A stretch of 64,000 nt of DNA from Falsochrobactrum ovis (lineage in GTDB: Bacteria; Pseudomonadota; Alphaproteobacteria; Rhizobiales; Rhizobiaceae): NCBI RefSeq assembly GCF_003259955.1, contig NZ_QLMK01000003.1, positions 124,001 to 188,000 on the forward strand. Reading direction: 5' to 3'. Shown here in pieces: positions 1 through 8,943 of this stretch; the stretch's first letter is position 1, and the number at the start of each line of letters is the position of its first letter. The translations under genes and the position numbers were made by a program. Below the pieces are notes generated by a model that searched no databases, was not told where the DNA came from, and was given only the letters and a program-made list of their open reading frames with translations.

Positions 1-942
1 TCGTCGCTTCTGCCATCAAGTTTTTTGGCGGCTCGATTTAATTCGCGCTCGAATCATAGCGTTGCAGCCCGGCAAATAGGGGGATTAGCGTTGATCCCCG
101 CAATCGTGCTTTCACTAGTACTTTTTGGAACGCATCTCGGGCTCGATAGTCGCATGATGCTTTGCCTTAGCGGCGCTTCATTATTGCTTTGGATTATAGG
201 CGCTCTTGATGATCGCTTTGAACTTTCGGTTAAAACCCGATTTGCCGCGCAATTTATCGCAGCATGCCTTATCCTCTATGGCCTGGGTGCCGACTTCCGT
301 TTATTTCCCGAACTATTGCCACACAGTGTCGAGATTATAATACTGGTCATCGCGCTAATAGCTTCAATCAATATAACCAATTTCATGGACGGCCTCGATT
401 TAATGACTGTCGGTGGAATTGGCACTCCATTATTGGGCGTGGCTATTCTTGCTGCTTTGACGATGACTGATGCCGGAAGCGGAGCCATAGCCGCTATAAC
501 TGCTGGTGGTTTATTGGGTTTCGCGTTTTTTAATCGGCCACCTGCGCGGATTTTTCTTGGCGATTCCGGGAGTCTGCCCATTGGACTGCTGGCGGGAACG
601 GTATTTTTACTTCTGGCAAAAAATACACATATCGTCGTCGCACTGATCCTGCCACTTTACTATATTTTAGATACGAGCACGACCCTCATTCTGCGCGCCG
701 TCAAAGGCGAGAATATTTTCAAAGCTCATTCTCAACACGCCTATCAACTTGCAAGGCGGTCTGGGTGGAGCGTGCAAAAAATCATTGTTCATGTTGTTTT
801 GCTGAATCTGTTGCTGATAAGCGGTGCAATGATAATCATACGCTGCGAGCATATTTTCGTGCAAATAGCAGGTCTATTCATTGCACTGGTAGTGGTGTTA
901 TTGCTGCTACTGGACTTTCGAGGACTTATCAGGACGCTATAA
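1..942 (+). CDS. Undecaprenyl-phosphate sugar-1-phosphate transferase, WecA/WbpL-like (5' end outside window)
   Basis: Membrane enzyme of the MraY/WecA glycosyltransferase family 4, which moves a sugar-1-phosphate from a UDP-sugar to undecaprenyl phosphate and so starts O-antigen or capsule repeat synthesis. Visible motifs are the Asp pair in GALDDRFEL, the conserved NFMDGLDL, FLGDSGSLP, and the cytoplasmic His motif HSQHAYQ near the C-terminus; many hydrophobic segments alternate with these. The frame is open to base 1 (a TTG at 25 is possible but improbable), and family members normally have another membrane helix before the HS...GG(L) region, so the gene is cut by the window edge. Its stop lies inside the 3' end of the convergent dehydratase gene (14-bp overlap). 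The sugar specificity cannot be told from sequence alone. Confidence 0.88.
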   Translation, partial: SSLLPSSFLAARFNSRSNHSVAARQIGGLALIPAIVLSLVLFGTHLGLDSRMMLCLSGASLLLWIIGALDDRFELSVKTRFAAQFIAACLILYGLGADFRLFPELLPHSVEIIILVIALIASINITNFMDGLDLMTVGGIGTPLLGVAILAALTMTDAGSGAIAAITAGGLLGFAFFNRPPARIFLGDSGSLPIGLLAGTVFLLLAKNTHIVVALILPLYYILDTSTTLILRAVKGENIFKAHSQHAYQLARRSGWSVQKIIVHVVLLNLLLISGAMIIIRCEHIFVQIAGLFIALVVVLLLLLDFRGLIRTL

Positions 943-2806
943 CGCTAAAAAGCACCTTGCGGATTTCCTCAACGTCGCCTTTCTGAAGCGCGCTACGCAG
1001 CGTATCAAGATTTGCCGGAACATCCACATCAGCCTTCTTACCCTTTGGTGCACGCAGAATTTTAGGGTGTCTGGTGGGTTGAACCTGTGATGGATCGTAA
1101 AAGAGCTCCTCATGCATCTTTTCGCCTTCGCGAATGCCCGTGACCTCAATTGCGATGTCGCCATCGGGATTATCTTTGTTGCGCACTGTCAGGCCCGCAA
1201 GCATAATCATATTTTCCGCTAGCACCCTTATCTTGATCGGGTCGCCCATTTCCAGCAGCACCGTGTCCCCCGATTGAGCAATCGCACCCGATTGCACAAT
1301 CAGTTCTGCTGCCTCCCTGATCGACATGAAATAGCGCGTCATGTCCTCATGGGTGAGTGTCACCGGCCCACCATTGGCAATCTGTTCACGAAACAGAGGA
1401 ACAACCGAGCCATTCGATCCCAAAACATTTCCAAAGCGGACAGAATAAAACAGTTTTTTCTTGCCCTGCTGGGCTGCTAGCAGGCCGTGATAATAAATGA
1501 TCAGTTCGGCCCATCGCTTTGTCGCGCCCATGATATTGGTTGGCCGCACGGCTTTGTCCGACGAAATCAACACCATACGCTCTACATCCGAAGCCAGCGC
1601 TGCCGCCGCAACCTGATAGGTGCCGAACACATTGTTCTGAATGCCGATTAACGGATTTTTTTCAACGAGCGGCACATGCTTATAGGCCGCACAATGATAA
1701 ACCGTATCAATACGATGTTCGCGTAGAGCAGTTTCGACACATGCTCCGTCTCTTACGCAACCCAAAACGGGCACGATCGAGCAGTCCGCAACTTTACGCA
1801 ACTCACGTTCGATCTGATAAAGTGCAAACTCACTGGATTCATAAAGGACTATAAGTTCCGGGTTCCATTGGGCAATAATGCGACAAAGTTCACTTCCGAT
1901 CGAACCGCCCGCACCCGTCACCATGATACGATGACCTTCAACCACATCACGCAATAATTCCGTCTCTGGTGGGACCGGAGAGCGACCCAATAGATCGTCA
2001 ATTTCTACATTGCGTAATGCACCGACCAGATATTTTCCGGAAGTCAAATCCGCGATCGGAGGAAGAATGCGTGTCGATACCGGTAATTGGCTTAAAAGTT
2101 TTGCAAACTCATTGCGCTTTTCCTGCGTCAGCCGCGGCTCGGAAATGAGAACCTGATCCACGCCCAAATTCTCGATCAGGCTCGGTATCTTCTCCATCCG
2201 ATAGATGCGTAATCCGACAATATCCATCCCATCGAGTTTATCTTCCGGATCGATAAATCCAATAACGCGCGTATCACTATGACTTCGCAATGCCACCGCA
2301 AGCTGGCGCCCGGCCTCGCCCACGCCAACGATTATTGCTGTGCTTGAATAATTCTTTCCATGCTCAACATTTCGGAGCAGCCATTTGGCTCCAAAACGGC
2401 TCGCCGAAATAAAAACAGTGCTCAAAAGCCAATAAAGCAGCGGAACCGAGCGGGGAAGACCGGCTCCTCCGTACAACTCGGTCAGAAAAACCAGCGCCAC
2501 CCAAAAAAGTGCTGAGACCGCCGTTGCTTGGACGATAGGCCAGATTGAACGCTCGGGCAGATAGCGGATAATTGCTCGATAAAGCCCGAACCGAATGAAT
2601 ACCGGAACAGCAAGAAATGGAGCTATCCCAATTAGAAAGAGCTGCGCCTTTGTAGGAACAAATAAAAACCCTAGCCGGATGACAAAAGCGAGATAGGCTG
2701 CAAGCAAAAGAAACGCGACATCGCTCAATAGCAAGATGATCTGTTTGCACCGGCGGGGCAGTAATGCCAATTTTCCCCACGGTGAAATATCAAAATTCAT
2801 GCGCAA
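929..2806 (-). CDS. FlaA1/CapD/WbpM-type membrane nucleotide-sugar dehydratase/epimerase
   Basis: 625-residue polysaccharide biosynthesis protein of the family that converts UDP-GlcNAc-type sugars (4,6-dehydration or epimerisation) for O-antigen or capsule. The first ~130 residues hold about four membrane helices, then a Rossmann-like CoA-binding domain (IIVGVGEAGRQ, ~residue 157), then an extended SDR domain with the NAD motif VTGAGGSIGSE near residue 296 and the SSDKAVRPTNIMGATKR segment, where SDK takes the place of the usual SYK, as is typical of the long WbpM-like subfamily. Length matches the family. ATG at 2806 is preceded by a TAAGGA ribosome site. It converges on the WecA-like gene, and together they suggest an envelope-polysaccharide locus continuing to the left of the window. 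Confidence 0.92.
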   Translation of the reverse strand: MRMNFDISPWGKLALLPRRCKQIILLLSDVAFLLLAAYLAFVIRLGFLFVPTKAQLFLIGIAPFLAVPVFIRFGLYRAIIRYLPERSIWPIVQATAVSALFWVALVFLTELYGGAGLPRSVPLLYWLLSTVFISASRFGAKWLLRNVEHGKNYSSTAIIVGVGEAGRQLAVALRSHSDTRVIGFIDPEDKLDGMDIVGLRIYRMEKIPSLIENLGVDQVLISEPRLTQEKRNEFAKLLSQLPVSTRILPPIADLTSGKYLVGALRNVEIDDLLGRSPVPPETELLRDVVEGHRIMVTGAGGSIGSELCRIIAQWNPELIVLYESSEFALYQIERELRKVADCSIVPVLGCVRDGACVETALREHRIDTVYHCAAYKHVPLVEKNPLIGIQNNVFGTYQVAAAALASDVERMVLISSDKAVRPTNIMGATKRWAELIIYYHGLLAAQQGKKKLFYSVRFGNVLGSNGSVVPLFREQIANGGPVTLTHEDMTRYFMSIREAAELIVQSGAIAQSGDTVLLEMGDPIKIRVLAENMIMLAGLTVRNKDNPDGDIAIEVTGIREGEKMHEELFYDPSQVQPTRHPKILRAPKGKKADVDVPANLDTLRSALQKGDVEEIRKVLFSVIAS

Positions 2807-2965
2807 ATGTCCTTAACCTCTGGCGCTGCTCCATCCAGAAAGCATCCGTGCAGTAAATTTAGGAAATTGAATAGATTTCCAATACCGCATCCGGGTCTCC
2901 AGATTGCGCCTTAACTCAGATTCTTCCAATAGCTGAAATTTTCTTTCATGTGGAGAATAAAGACT

Positions 2966-3004
2966 AAAAGCCCGCCTTTTGAGCAAAAGGCAGGCTTCTT
3001 TTGT
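2966..3004. terminator. Intrinsic terminator between aldehyde dehydrogenase and FlaA1-like gene
   Basis: Inverted repeat AGCCCGCCTTTTG / CAAAAGGCAGGCT (2969-2981 and 2984-2996, one C-A mismatch) with a T-rich flank on both sides (TCTTTTG rightwards, TTTTAGTC leftwards on the minus strand). It lies just past the stop of the minus-strand aldehyde dehydrogenase and most likely ends that transcript. Confidence 0.75.
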
Positions 3005-3041
3005 TGAGCTAACGGTGTGATACCTTAAAATTTAGCCGGTT

Positions 3042-4553
3042 TCATAAATCCTCAGGGAAAATGCTAGCAGGCAGATTCTGATAGCTAACCGGACGCAAGA
3101 AGCGACGGATCGAAAGCGTGCCAACGCTGGTTGCACCAAAGTTGGTGCTTGCTGGGTAAGGACCGCCATGAACCATCGAATCCACAACCTCAACACCCGT
3201 CGGGAAGCCATTCGCGAGCACTCGGCCAGCTTTACGCTCCAAGATAGGCAGCAATGAACGGGCTGTGTCAGCGTCGCCTTCATCCATGTGAATCGTCGCG
3301 GTCAACTGGCCGTCAAATCCTTTTGCCAACTCAACCATCTCGTCAGCGGAATTGACGCGCACCACGACGCCCAACGGGCCAAATACTTCCTCACTGAGTG
3401 AATCATCCGCAAGAAAAGCTTCGCCAGTGGTTTCGTAAAGATTTGGAGAAGCTTGGCGGCCTTCGCTTTCCGTTACCAGAATTGGCTTTACCGAGTTGCG
3501 GCTATCAAAATGCGCCTTACCATCATGATAGGCTTTGGCGATGCCATCGGTCAGCATGGTTTGAGGCGCGACTTTTTCTAACGCAGCCCGAGTCGAGCTG
3601 ACGAATTTGTCGGCATCTGGTCCGTTGATGACAATGGCTATACCTGGATTGGTACAAAACTGTCCCGCACCCATGGTGAGCGAACCTGCCCAGCCTTCGC
3701 CCAAAGGTTCAGCTCTGGTTTTAAGTGCCTCAGGCAGCATAAACATCGGGTTGACCGAGCCCAGTTCACCAAAGAATGGGATAGGCTCAGGGCGCTGGGC
3801 GCAAAGATCAAACAGCGCACGTCCTCCGCCCAAGGAGCCGGTGAAACCTACTGCCTTGATTAACGGATGGGTCACCAAAGCTTCGCCGACTTTACGGTTT
3901 CCGCCCTGAATCAGGCTGAAAACACCTTTCGGCATACCGGTTTTTTCGATAGCTAACGCAATCGCATCTGCAACGATTTCGCCTGTGCCTGGATGTGCGG
4001 AATGTCCCTTCACAACCACCGGGCAACCTGCGGCCAAAGCTGCTGCGGTATCGCCACCAGCGGTAGAGAATGCGAGCGGGAAATTGGACGCACCAAAAAC
4101 GGCCACCGGGCCGACAGGGCGCTGGATCATACGAATTTCAGGACGTGGTGCGGGCTTGCGGTCCGGCAATGCCTCATCCACACGACGATCAAGATAAGCG
4201 CCTTTACGGATATGATCAGCAAAAAGACGAAGCTGACCGGTCGTACGACCGCGCTCACCCTCTAAGCGGCCCGCTGGCAAGCCCGTTTCCTGTGTACCGA
4301 TTTCTGTGATCGCAGCCGCGCGGGCTTCGATTTCATCAGCGATGGTTTCAAGAAATACGGCACGCTGCTCGCGAGACGTATAACCATAGGTCCAGAATGC
4401 TTCCTCCGCGGCCTCACAAGCACGCGCAACCAGATCTGGTGTACCAACGGCAAAATCATATGATGGCCCCGACGCAGGGGTAGACGCGAATGTCTGTTCT
4501 CCTGCCACCCATTCCCCGGCGATCAAATGTTTTCCATGGGGTTTCCAGCTCAT
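3042..4553 (-). CDS. Aldehyde dehydrogenase (NADP+), 2-oxoglutarate semialdehyde dehydrogenase-like
   Basis: 503-residue aldehyde dehydrogenase. The divergent active-site region, FFGELGSVNPMFMLP for the glutamate and GAGQFCTNPG for the catalytic cysteine, is that of the NADP-type 2,5-dioxovalerate (alpha-ketoglutaric semialdehyde) dehydrogenases, which finish sugar-acid or hydroxyproline breakdown by making 2-oxoglutarate. The NAD(P)-site region VFGASNFPLAF and VVVKGHSAHPGTGE also fits this subfamily. Length is normal and no residue is missing. It is monocistronic, with a terminator after it and a ~540-bp gap before it. It could supply the last step of hydroxyproline-type catabolism, which would connect it to the aconitase-X operon at 34.5-44.4 kb, but that link is inference only. 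Confidence 0.88.
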   Translation of the reverse strand: MSWKPHGKHLIAGEWVAGEQTFASTPASGPSYDFAVGTPDLVARACEAAEEAFWTYGYTSREQRAVFLETIADEIEARAAAITEIGTQETGLPAGRLEGERGRTTGQLRLFADHIRKGAYLDRRVDEALPDRKPAPRPEIRMIQRPVGPVAVFGASNFPLAFSTAGGDTAAALAAGCPVVVKGHSAHPGTGEIVADAIALAIEKTGMPKGVFSLIQGGNRKVGEALVTHPLIKAVGFTGSLGGGRALFDLCAQRPEPIPFFGELGSVNPMFMLPEALKTRAEPLGEGWAGSLTMGAGQFCTNPGIAIVINGPDADKFVSSTRAALEKVAPQTMLTDGIAKAYHDGKAHFDSRNSVKPILVTESEGRQASPNLYETTGEAFLADDSLSEEVFGPLGVVVRVNSADEMVELAKGFDGQLTATIHMDEGDADTARSLLPILERKAGRVLANGFPTGVEVVDSMVHGGPYPASTNFGATSVGTLSIRRFLRPVSYQNLPASIFPEDL

Positions 4554-5091
4554 ATTCTATCCTTTCTGCGAACCGTCGCGATCTGTTTCACACCTGAGGT
4601 GGAAACAGCGCCTGGTTAAGTTTAAATATCATAAACCTTGTAGCTAAAGCCAAGGGAGATAGGAAACAGCGATTTGGAATCAATCGCGTCTGGCTCAATT
4701 CAAGCTTATACGTTCCTGATAATTAGTGTAACATGGGAAGGCGAAAAACCTTTCCTTCCACCTTTCTCTTTCCCAATTTCTCACTGTACTCCTACCTACT
4801 AATAAATAGGTATATGTTACACTTAGCAAAAGTTCCACCTCCTAAACACTCAGAATAACAATCAATGCTATGCGTGTTAGTGTGAGTGGATTTTTTCAAC
4901 TGCAATAATTGCGCATCGACGTCACAAAAAGCGAATTCACAACAAAGCTAATAAACTGCGATTTCTCTATCGTGCTACCTGCCTTGCAAGGCCCGCTGTC
5001 TGCTCTAGTTATTATCAAACTGTACGATTTTATTCTTTACGAAGAAGCCCGGAGGGCTCATTCTATATCGCCCCGCGCTTTGGAGAGTGAA
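4554..5091. other. Divergent intergenic region between aldehyde dehydrogenase and osmoprotectant operon
   Basis: About 540 bases with no convincing gene. It must carry the promoters of both divergent units. The right part is AT-rich and contains an imperfect palindrome, ACCTA at 4794-4798 facing TAGGT at 4807-4811. An in-frame extension of the binding-protein gene back to a TTG at 4909 exists, but it codes for nothing like a signal peptide and is probably leader sequence. Confidence 0.5.
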
Positions 5092-6003
5092 ATGTTTAAA
5101 TTTCTGCTCACAGCTGGCCTTTGCGTCGGCATTCTTTCAGCCACAGCCGCACATTCGGCGAATGTTGTCGTTAGTTCTAAAATCGATACTGAAGGCGGCG
5201 TTTTAGGAAACATCATTCTTCAGGTGCTCAGCGCCAATGATATTCCGACGATCGATAAAATTCAGCTCGGTGCCACGCCCATCGTGCGGGAAGCAATCCT
5301 GCAGGGACAGATCGATATTTATCCAGAATATACAGGCAATGCTGCATTCTTTTTCAATAAGCCGGACCTGCCAGTCTGGAATAAGCCACAAGAAGGTTAT
5401 GCAGAAGCGAAAAAACTGGATTTTGAAACCAACAAAATTGTCTGGCTAACGCCTGCAGCAGCCAACAATACTTGGGCAATTGCATTACGCAAAGATTTGG
5501 CAGATGAGCACAAACTTTCAACTCTGTCGGAATTTGGCAAATATGTAGCTGACGGCGGTGACATTAAGCTTGCCGCATCGTCTGAATTTGTCACTTCTCC
5601 TACCGCTCTTCCGGCATTTCAAGCTGCCTACCAGTTTTCTCTTAAGCCTGATCAGTTAATCACACTTTCTGGTGGCGATACGGCAGCCACAATTGCAGCC
5701 GCTGCACAACAAACTTCCGGCGCAAATGCAGCGATGGTTTACGGTACCGATGGCGGCATTGCACCGGCGGGGTTGATTGTTCTTGAGGACGATAAAGGAG
5801 TGCAACCCGTTTACCTGCCCACGCCGATCATCAGAGAGGCAACCCTTAAAGAATATCCGCAGATTGAAAATTTGCTGCAACCAGTTTTTGAGTCTCTTGA
5901 TCTCAAGACCTTGCAACAGCTTAATGGCCGTGTACAAATTGGCGGTGAACCTGCGGCCGATGTGGCACGTGATTATTTGACCCAAAAAGGCTTTCTAAAA
6001 TAA
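5092..6003 (+). CDS. Osmoprotectant ABC transporter substrate-binding protein (OsmF/YehZ/OpuAC type)
   Basis: Periplasmic binding protein for a quaternary ammonium compound such as glycine betaine or choline. ATG at 5092 is chosen because it has GGAG six bases upstream and starts a textbook signal peptide (MFKFLLTAGLCVGILSATAA, cleavage after AHSA). The mature part shows the OpuAC/YehZ hallmarks: VVVSSKIDTEGG, ILGN-like GGVLGNIILQVL, and IDIYPEYTGNA, where the family binds the ligand. 303 residues, the usual size. It heads a four-gene operon with two permeases and one ATPase, the YehZYXW layout. The ligand is inferred from the family; expression under osmotic stress is plausible but not shown here. 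Confidence 0.87.
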   Translation: MFKFLLTAGLCVGILSATAAHSANVVVSSKIDTEGGVLGNIILQVLSANDIPTIDKIQLGATPIVREAILQGQIDIYPEYTGNAAFFFNKPDLPVWNKPQEGYAEAKKLDFETNKIVWLTPAAANNTWAIALRKDLADEHKLSTLSEFGKYVADGGDIKLAASSEFVTSPTALPAFQAAYQFSLKPDQLITLSGGDTAATIAAAAQQTSGANAAMVYGTDGGIAPAGLIVLEDDKGVQPVYLPTPIIREATLKEYPQIENLLQPVFESLDLKTLQQLNGRVQIGGEPAADVARDYLTQKGFLK

Positions 6004-6049
6004 CTTATTGGAGATCCAGCCACGATCAAAGCCAGGTGACAGCGACTTG

Positions 6050-7243
6050 ATGCAGGCGAGAGCAGGCCCTACCTCACATTCATCAACCCGTTTCGGTTTG
6101 GATCGGCTGGGCTTGGTAATTGCGGTTTTAATCTCGGCAGCAATTTTCCAGCCATTTGCAGCATTACGCCCCAACCGTATCGCGGCAGCAGCGCCGGTTG
6201 AATTATGGCACGCCTTACCTTTCGCTCAATGGGTCTTTTTATGCACTTTGTTGCAGCTTTGTGTATTAATCATGGTCGTGCGTACAAAAGCGAGCTTACG
6301 TTTTTTTATCCTCAGCATCGCGCTTTTTAGTCTGTTATTTTTAATCGGATCGAGCGGAACCTATCTGACACCAACCGATAATAATTATGCGCGAATATCT
6401 CCCGGCGGGGGTTTCTGGTTTCTGCTATTTGCGCTTGGCCTTGCAATTGGTGACAGCGTCGTAAAGCTCAAGCTAAAGCCTGTGACCCGGATTGCGGTGC
6501 TGGGCATTTTTGGCCTAGGTTTTGGAGCCATTTTATATTTCGGAGCATGGAACGATCTTTCAATCCTCAAGGAATATGCATCTTATCGACGCCCGTTCAT
6601 GAATGCATTGAGCACACATGTCATGCTCGCCGGTGGTTCGCTTTGTCTGGCTATGTTGATCGCATTTCCGGTTGGCATTTTAATCTATAATTCCCCTCGT
6701 TTACGCGAGGCAGTGCTTTCTGTTCTCAATGTCATTCAAACAATTCCTTCCATGGCTTTATTTGGTGTATTAATTGCACCTCTCGCCTGGGTGGGCGCCA
6801 ATTTGCCTGGTGCGGCAGCACTTGGGATTGCCGGCATTGGCCCTGCGCCTGCGCTGATTGCGCTCATTGCTTACGCTTTGCTGCCGATAACACTTGCGAC
6901 CGTAACTGGGTTGGCTGGCGTGCCATCGGCCATTACGGAAGCAGCAGAAGGCATAGGAATGACGCGTGTTCAGCGGCTTATAAAGATCAAAATTCCGCTT
7001 GCTTTTCCCGTTATACTCACCGGCATCCGGGTGGTTCTGGTGCAGAATATAGGCCTTACCGTCATAGCGGGATTGGTCGGTGGAGGTGGCCTTGGCACAT
7101 TCATTTTTCAGGGCTTAAGCCAAACCGCAACGGATCTAATATTGCTGGGCGCTCTACCCACCGTTGCAATGGCGTTTAGTGCGGCAATCATCCTTGATGC
7201 GTTGATTGAAATCAGTCGTGGGCGTGAGGCAAAATCGGAGTAA
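6050..7243 (+). CDS. Osmoprotectant ABC transporter permease, YehY-like
   Basis: Inner-membrane permease, 397 residues. The first half has several extra membrane helices (residues ~15-180) in front of the canonical BPD-type permease domain. The EAA loop is visible as EAAEGIGMTRVQRLIKIKIPLA. The ATG at 6050 has AGGTGAC about ten bases upstream; a TTG at 6008 is also open but has no ribosome site. This is the longer of two permeases in the operon, matching YehY of E. coli, with YehW as the short partner. Confidence 0.85.
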   Translation: MQARAGPTSHSSTRFGLDRLGLVIAVLISAAIFQPFAALRPNRIAAAAPVELWHALPFAQWVFLCTLLQLCVLIMVVRTKASLRFFILSIALFSLLFLIGSSGTYLTPTDNNYARISPGGGFWFLLFALGLAIGDSVVKLKLKPVTRIAVLGIFGLGFGAILYFGAWNDLSILKEYASYRRPFMNALSTHVMLAGGSLCLAMLIAFPVGILIYNSPRLREAVLSVLNVIQTIPSMALFGVLIAPLAWVGANLPGAAALGIAGIGPAPALIALIAYALLPITLATVTGLAGVPSAITEAAEGIGMTRVQRLIKIKIPLAFPVILTGIRVVLVQNIGLTVIAGLVGGGGLGTFIFQGLSQTATDLILLGALPTVAMAFSAAIILDALIEISRGREAKSE

Positions 7244-7248
7244 GGGCT

Positions 7249-8190
7249 ATGATTGAGATTTCCCATGTTAGCCATAGCTTTAATGGTCAGCGCGCCGTCG
7301 ATGATGTATCAATGATTGTCGACGACGGGGATCTGGCTGTGATTGTCGGCACTTCCGGTTCGGGAAAAACTACTGTTCTGCGAATGATAAACCGGTTGGT
7401 GGAGCCAAACTCCGGCACAATTCGCATCAATGGTAAAGATTGTCGTGAGATACCCCCGCATATTTTAAGGCGCGGCATTGGCTATGCCATCCAAAATCAC
7501 GGGCTTTTTCCGCATCGCACAGTAGGGCAAAACATAGCAACGGTGCCCGAATTGCTCCACTGGGATAAACCAAAAATTTCTAAACGCATTGATGAGCTTC
7601 TCACGCTCTTTAAGCTTGATCCCGCGCTCTATCGTGATCGCATGCCCCATGAACTTTCAGGTGGAGAACAACAGCGAATTGGTGTCGCACGGGCGCTGGC
7701 ATCAAATCCCGCCATTTTGCTAATGGATGAACCCTTCGGCGCACTCGATCCGATCATTCGCGACAAGGCGCAAGAAGATTTGCTCAATATCCAAAAACAC
7801 TATGGCACGACCATTGTTCTCGTCACTCACGATATGGAAGAGGCGATCCGGTTAGGTTCCCGCATTGCGGTGATGGATAAGGGAAAACTGCTTCAATACG
7901 CATCTCCGCAAGGCATTATCACCCAACCTGCTACCGATTTTGTCCGCACTCTACTTGGGGGCGGTGGCGATCGGATTTATCGGCTGCTGGCATTGCGCAG
8001 CGTTGAAACGCTCACAGAGCCCGGACCTGCCGAGGGCGCACCCATAGCTAGTAACGCATCCTTACGGGAGGCGCTGGGAACAAGTTTGTGGTCGGGCAGA
8101 GACGCTCTCCCCGTGATAAAAAATGGCCAAATCATGGGACGAATTACACGCAAGGCAATTGAAACATATGCGCGCGAGGCCGCATCGTGA
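7249..8190 (+). CDS. Osmoprotectant ABC transporter ATP-binding protein, YehX-like
   Basis: 313-residue ABC ATPase. Walker A is GTSGSGKTT (residues ~35-43), Q-loop IQNHGLF, signature LSGGEQQR, Walker B ILLMDEPFGALD, H-loop VTHD. After residue ~240 there is a short regulatory tail ending in VIKNGQIMGRITRKA, which resembles one CBS half-motif as found in OpuA/ProV-like ATPases. It follows the YehY-like gene by five bases and overlaps the next gene by four bases (GTGA), so translation is probably coupled. Confidence 0.9.
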   Translation: MIEISHVSHSFNGQRAVDDVSMIVDDGDLAVIVGTSGSGKTTVLRMINRLVEPNSGTIRINGKDCREIPPHILRRGIGYAIQNHGLFPHRTVGQNIATVPELLHWDKPKISKRIDELLTLFKLDPALYRDRMPHELSGGEQQRIGVARALASNPAILLMDEPFGALDPIIRDKAQEDLLNIQKHYGTTIVLVTHDMEEAIRLGSRIAVMDKGKLLQYASPQGIITQPATDFVRTLLGGGGDRIYRLLALRSVETLTEPGPAEGAPIASNASLREALGTSLWSGRDALPVIKNGQIMGRITRKAIETYAREAAS

Positions 8191-8933
8191 GGATCCGTGC
8201 GAAACCCGGAACGATCATAAAATGCGTTCTCTTTTTGGGATTATGTGGTTTTCTTTTACGGCCACAATTGTTTGGCTGGCTGTTTGAGCCGTTCACGCAT
8301 CACCGTGCGCCGGCGATCTATACTCAAAACTCCCTGCTCCAGCTGACCGTCAACCATCTATTATTAGTAGGCGTCGCCACTCTGACCGCAACGCTTATTT
8401 CGGTTACGCTTGGAGTTCTGACAACACGTAAATCTGGACAGGAATTCCTTCCGCTTTCGCGCGCGGTGGCAAATTTAGGTCAAACATTTCCGCCGGTCGC
8501 GGTTCTTGCACTTGCCGTTCCAATTTTTGGCTTCGGCTCCGTTCCGACTTTCATCGCACTATTACTGTACGGGCTTTTGCCGATTTTTGAGAATACTCTG
8601 ACTGGTCTGACCGAACTTGACGATACCGTCATTGAGGCAGGCCGCGGCATGGGAATGACAGATAAGCAATTATTGTTTCAAGTGGAGTTGCCGCTTGCGC
8701 TACCAGTCATTCTTTCTGGAATTAGATTGAGCACTATTATTTCGATCGGAACTGCGACGATCGGATCAACCGTCGCCGCCAGTACGCTTGGAGAAGTGAT
8801 TGTTGCTGGGCTTTTGTCAGGCAATACCGCCTTTGTTTTACAGGGCGGCATCATAGTTGCCACACTTGCCGTTCTCATCAACAGTGTTCTGGTTTTTACC
8901 GAAACCAAGCTGCGCGGAAAAACGCAACAATAA
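8187..8933 (+). CDS. Osmoprotectant ABC transporter permease, YehW-like
   Basis: 248-residue permease with about six membrane helices and the EAA loop EAGRGMGMTDKQLLFQVELPLA. It starts at GTG 8187, inside the stop of the ATPase gene. It is the second permease of the importer and last gene of the operon. Its 3' end is only ten bases from the end of the convergent DppF-like gene, which leaves no room for a separate terminator. Confidence 0.87.
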   Translation: MRIRAKPGTIIKCVLFLGLCGFLLRPQLFGWLFEPFTHHRAPAIYTQNSLLQLTVNHLLLVGVATLTATLISVTLGVLTTRKSGQEFLPLSRAVANLGQTFPPVAVLALAVPIFGFGSVPTFIALLLYGLLPIFENTLTGLTELDDTVIEAGRGMGMTDKQLLFQVELPLALPVILSGIRLSTIISIGTATIGSTVAASTLGEVIVAGLLSGNTAFVLQGGIIVATLAVLINSVLVFTETKLRGKTQQ

Positions 8934-8943
8934 GCATTTTCAA

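Noticed and set aside
4909-5091. 61-codon N-terminal extension of the osmoprotectant-binding protein
   Set aside because: It would bury a perfect signal peptide; the ATG at 5092 has the ribosome site.
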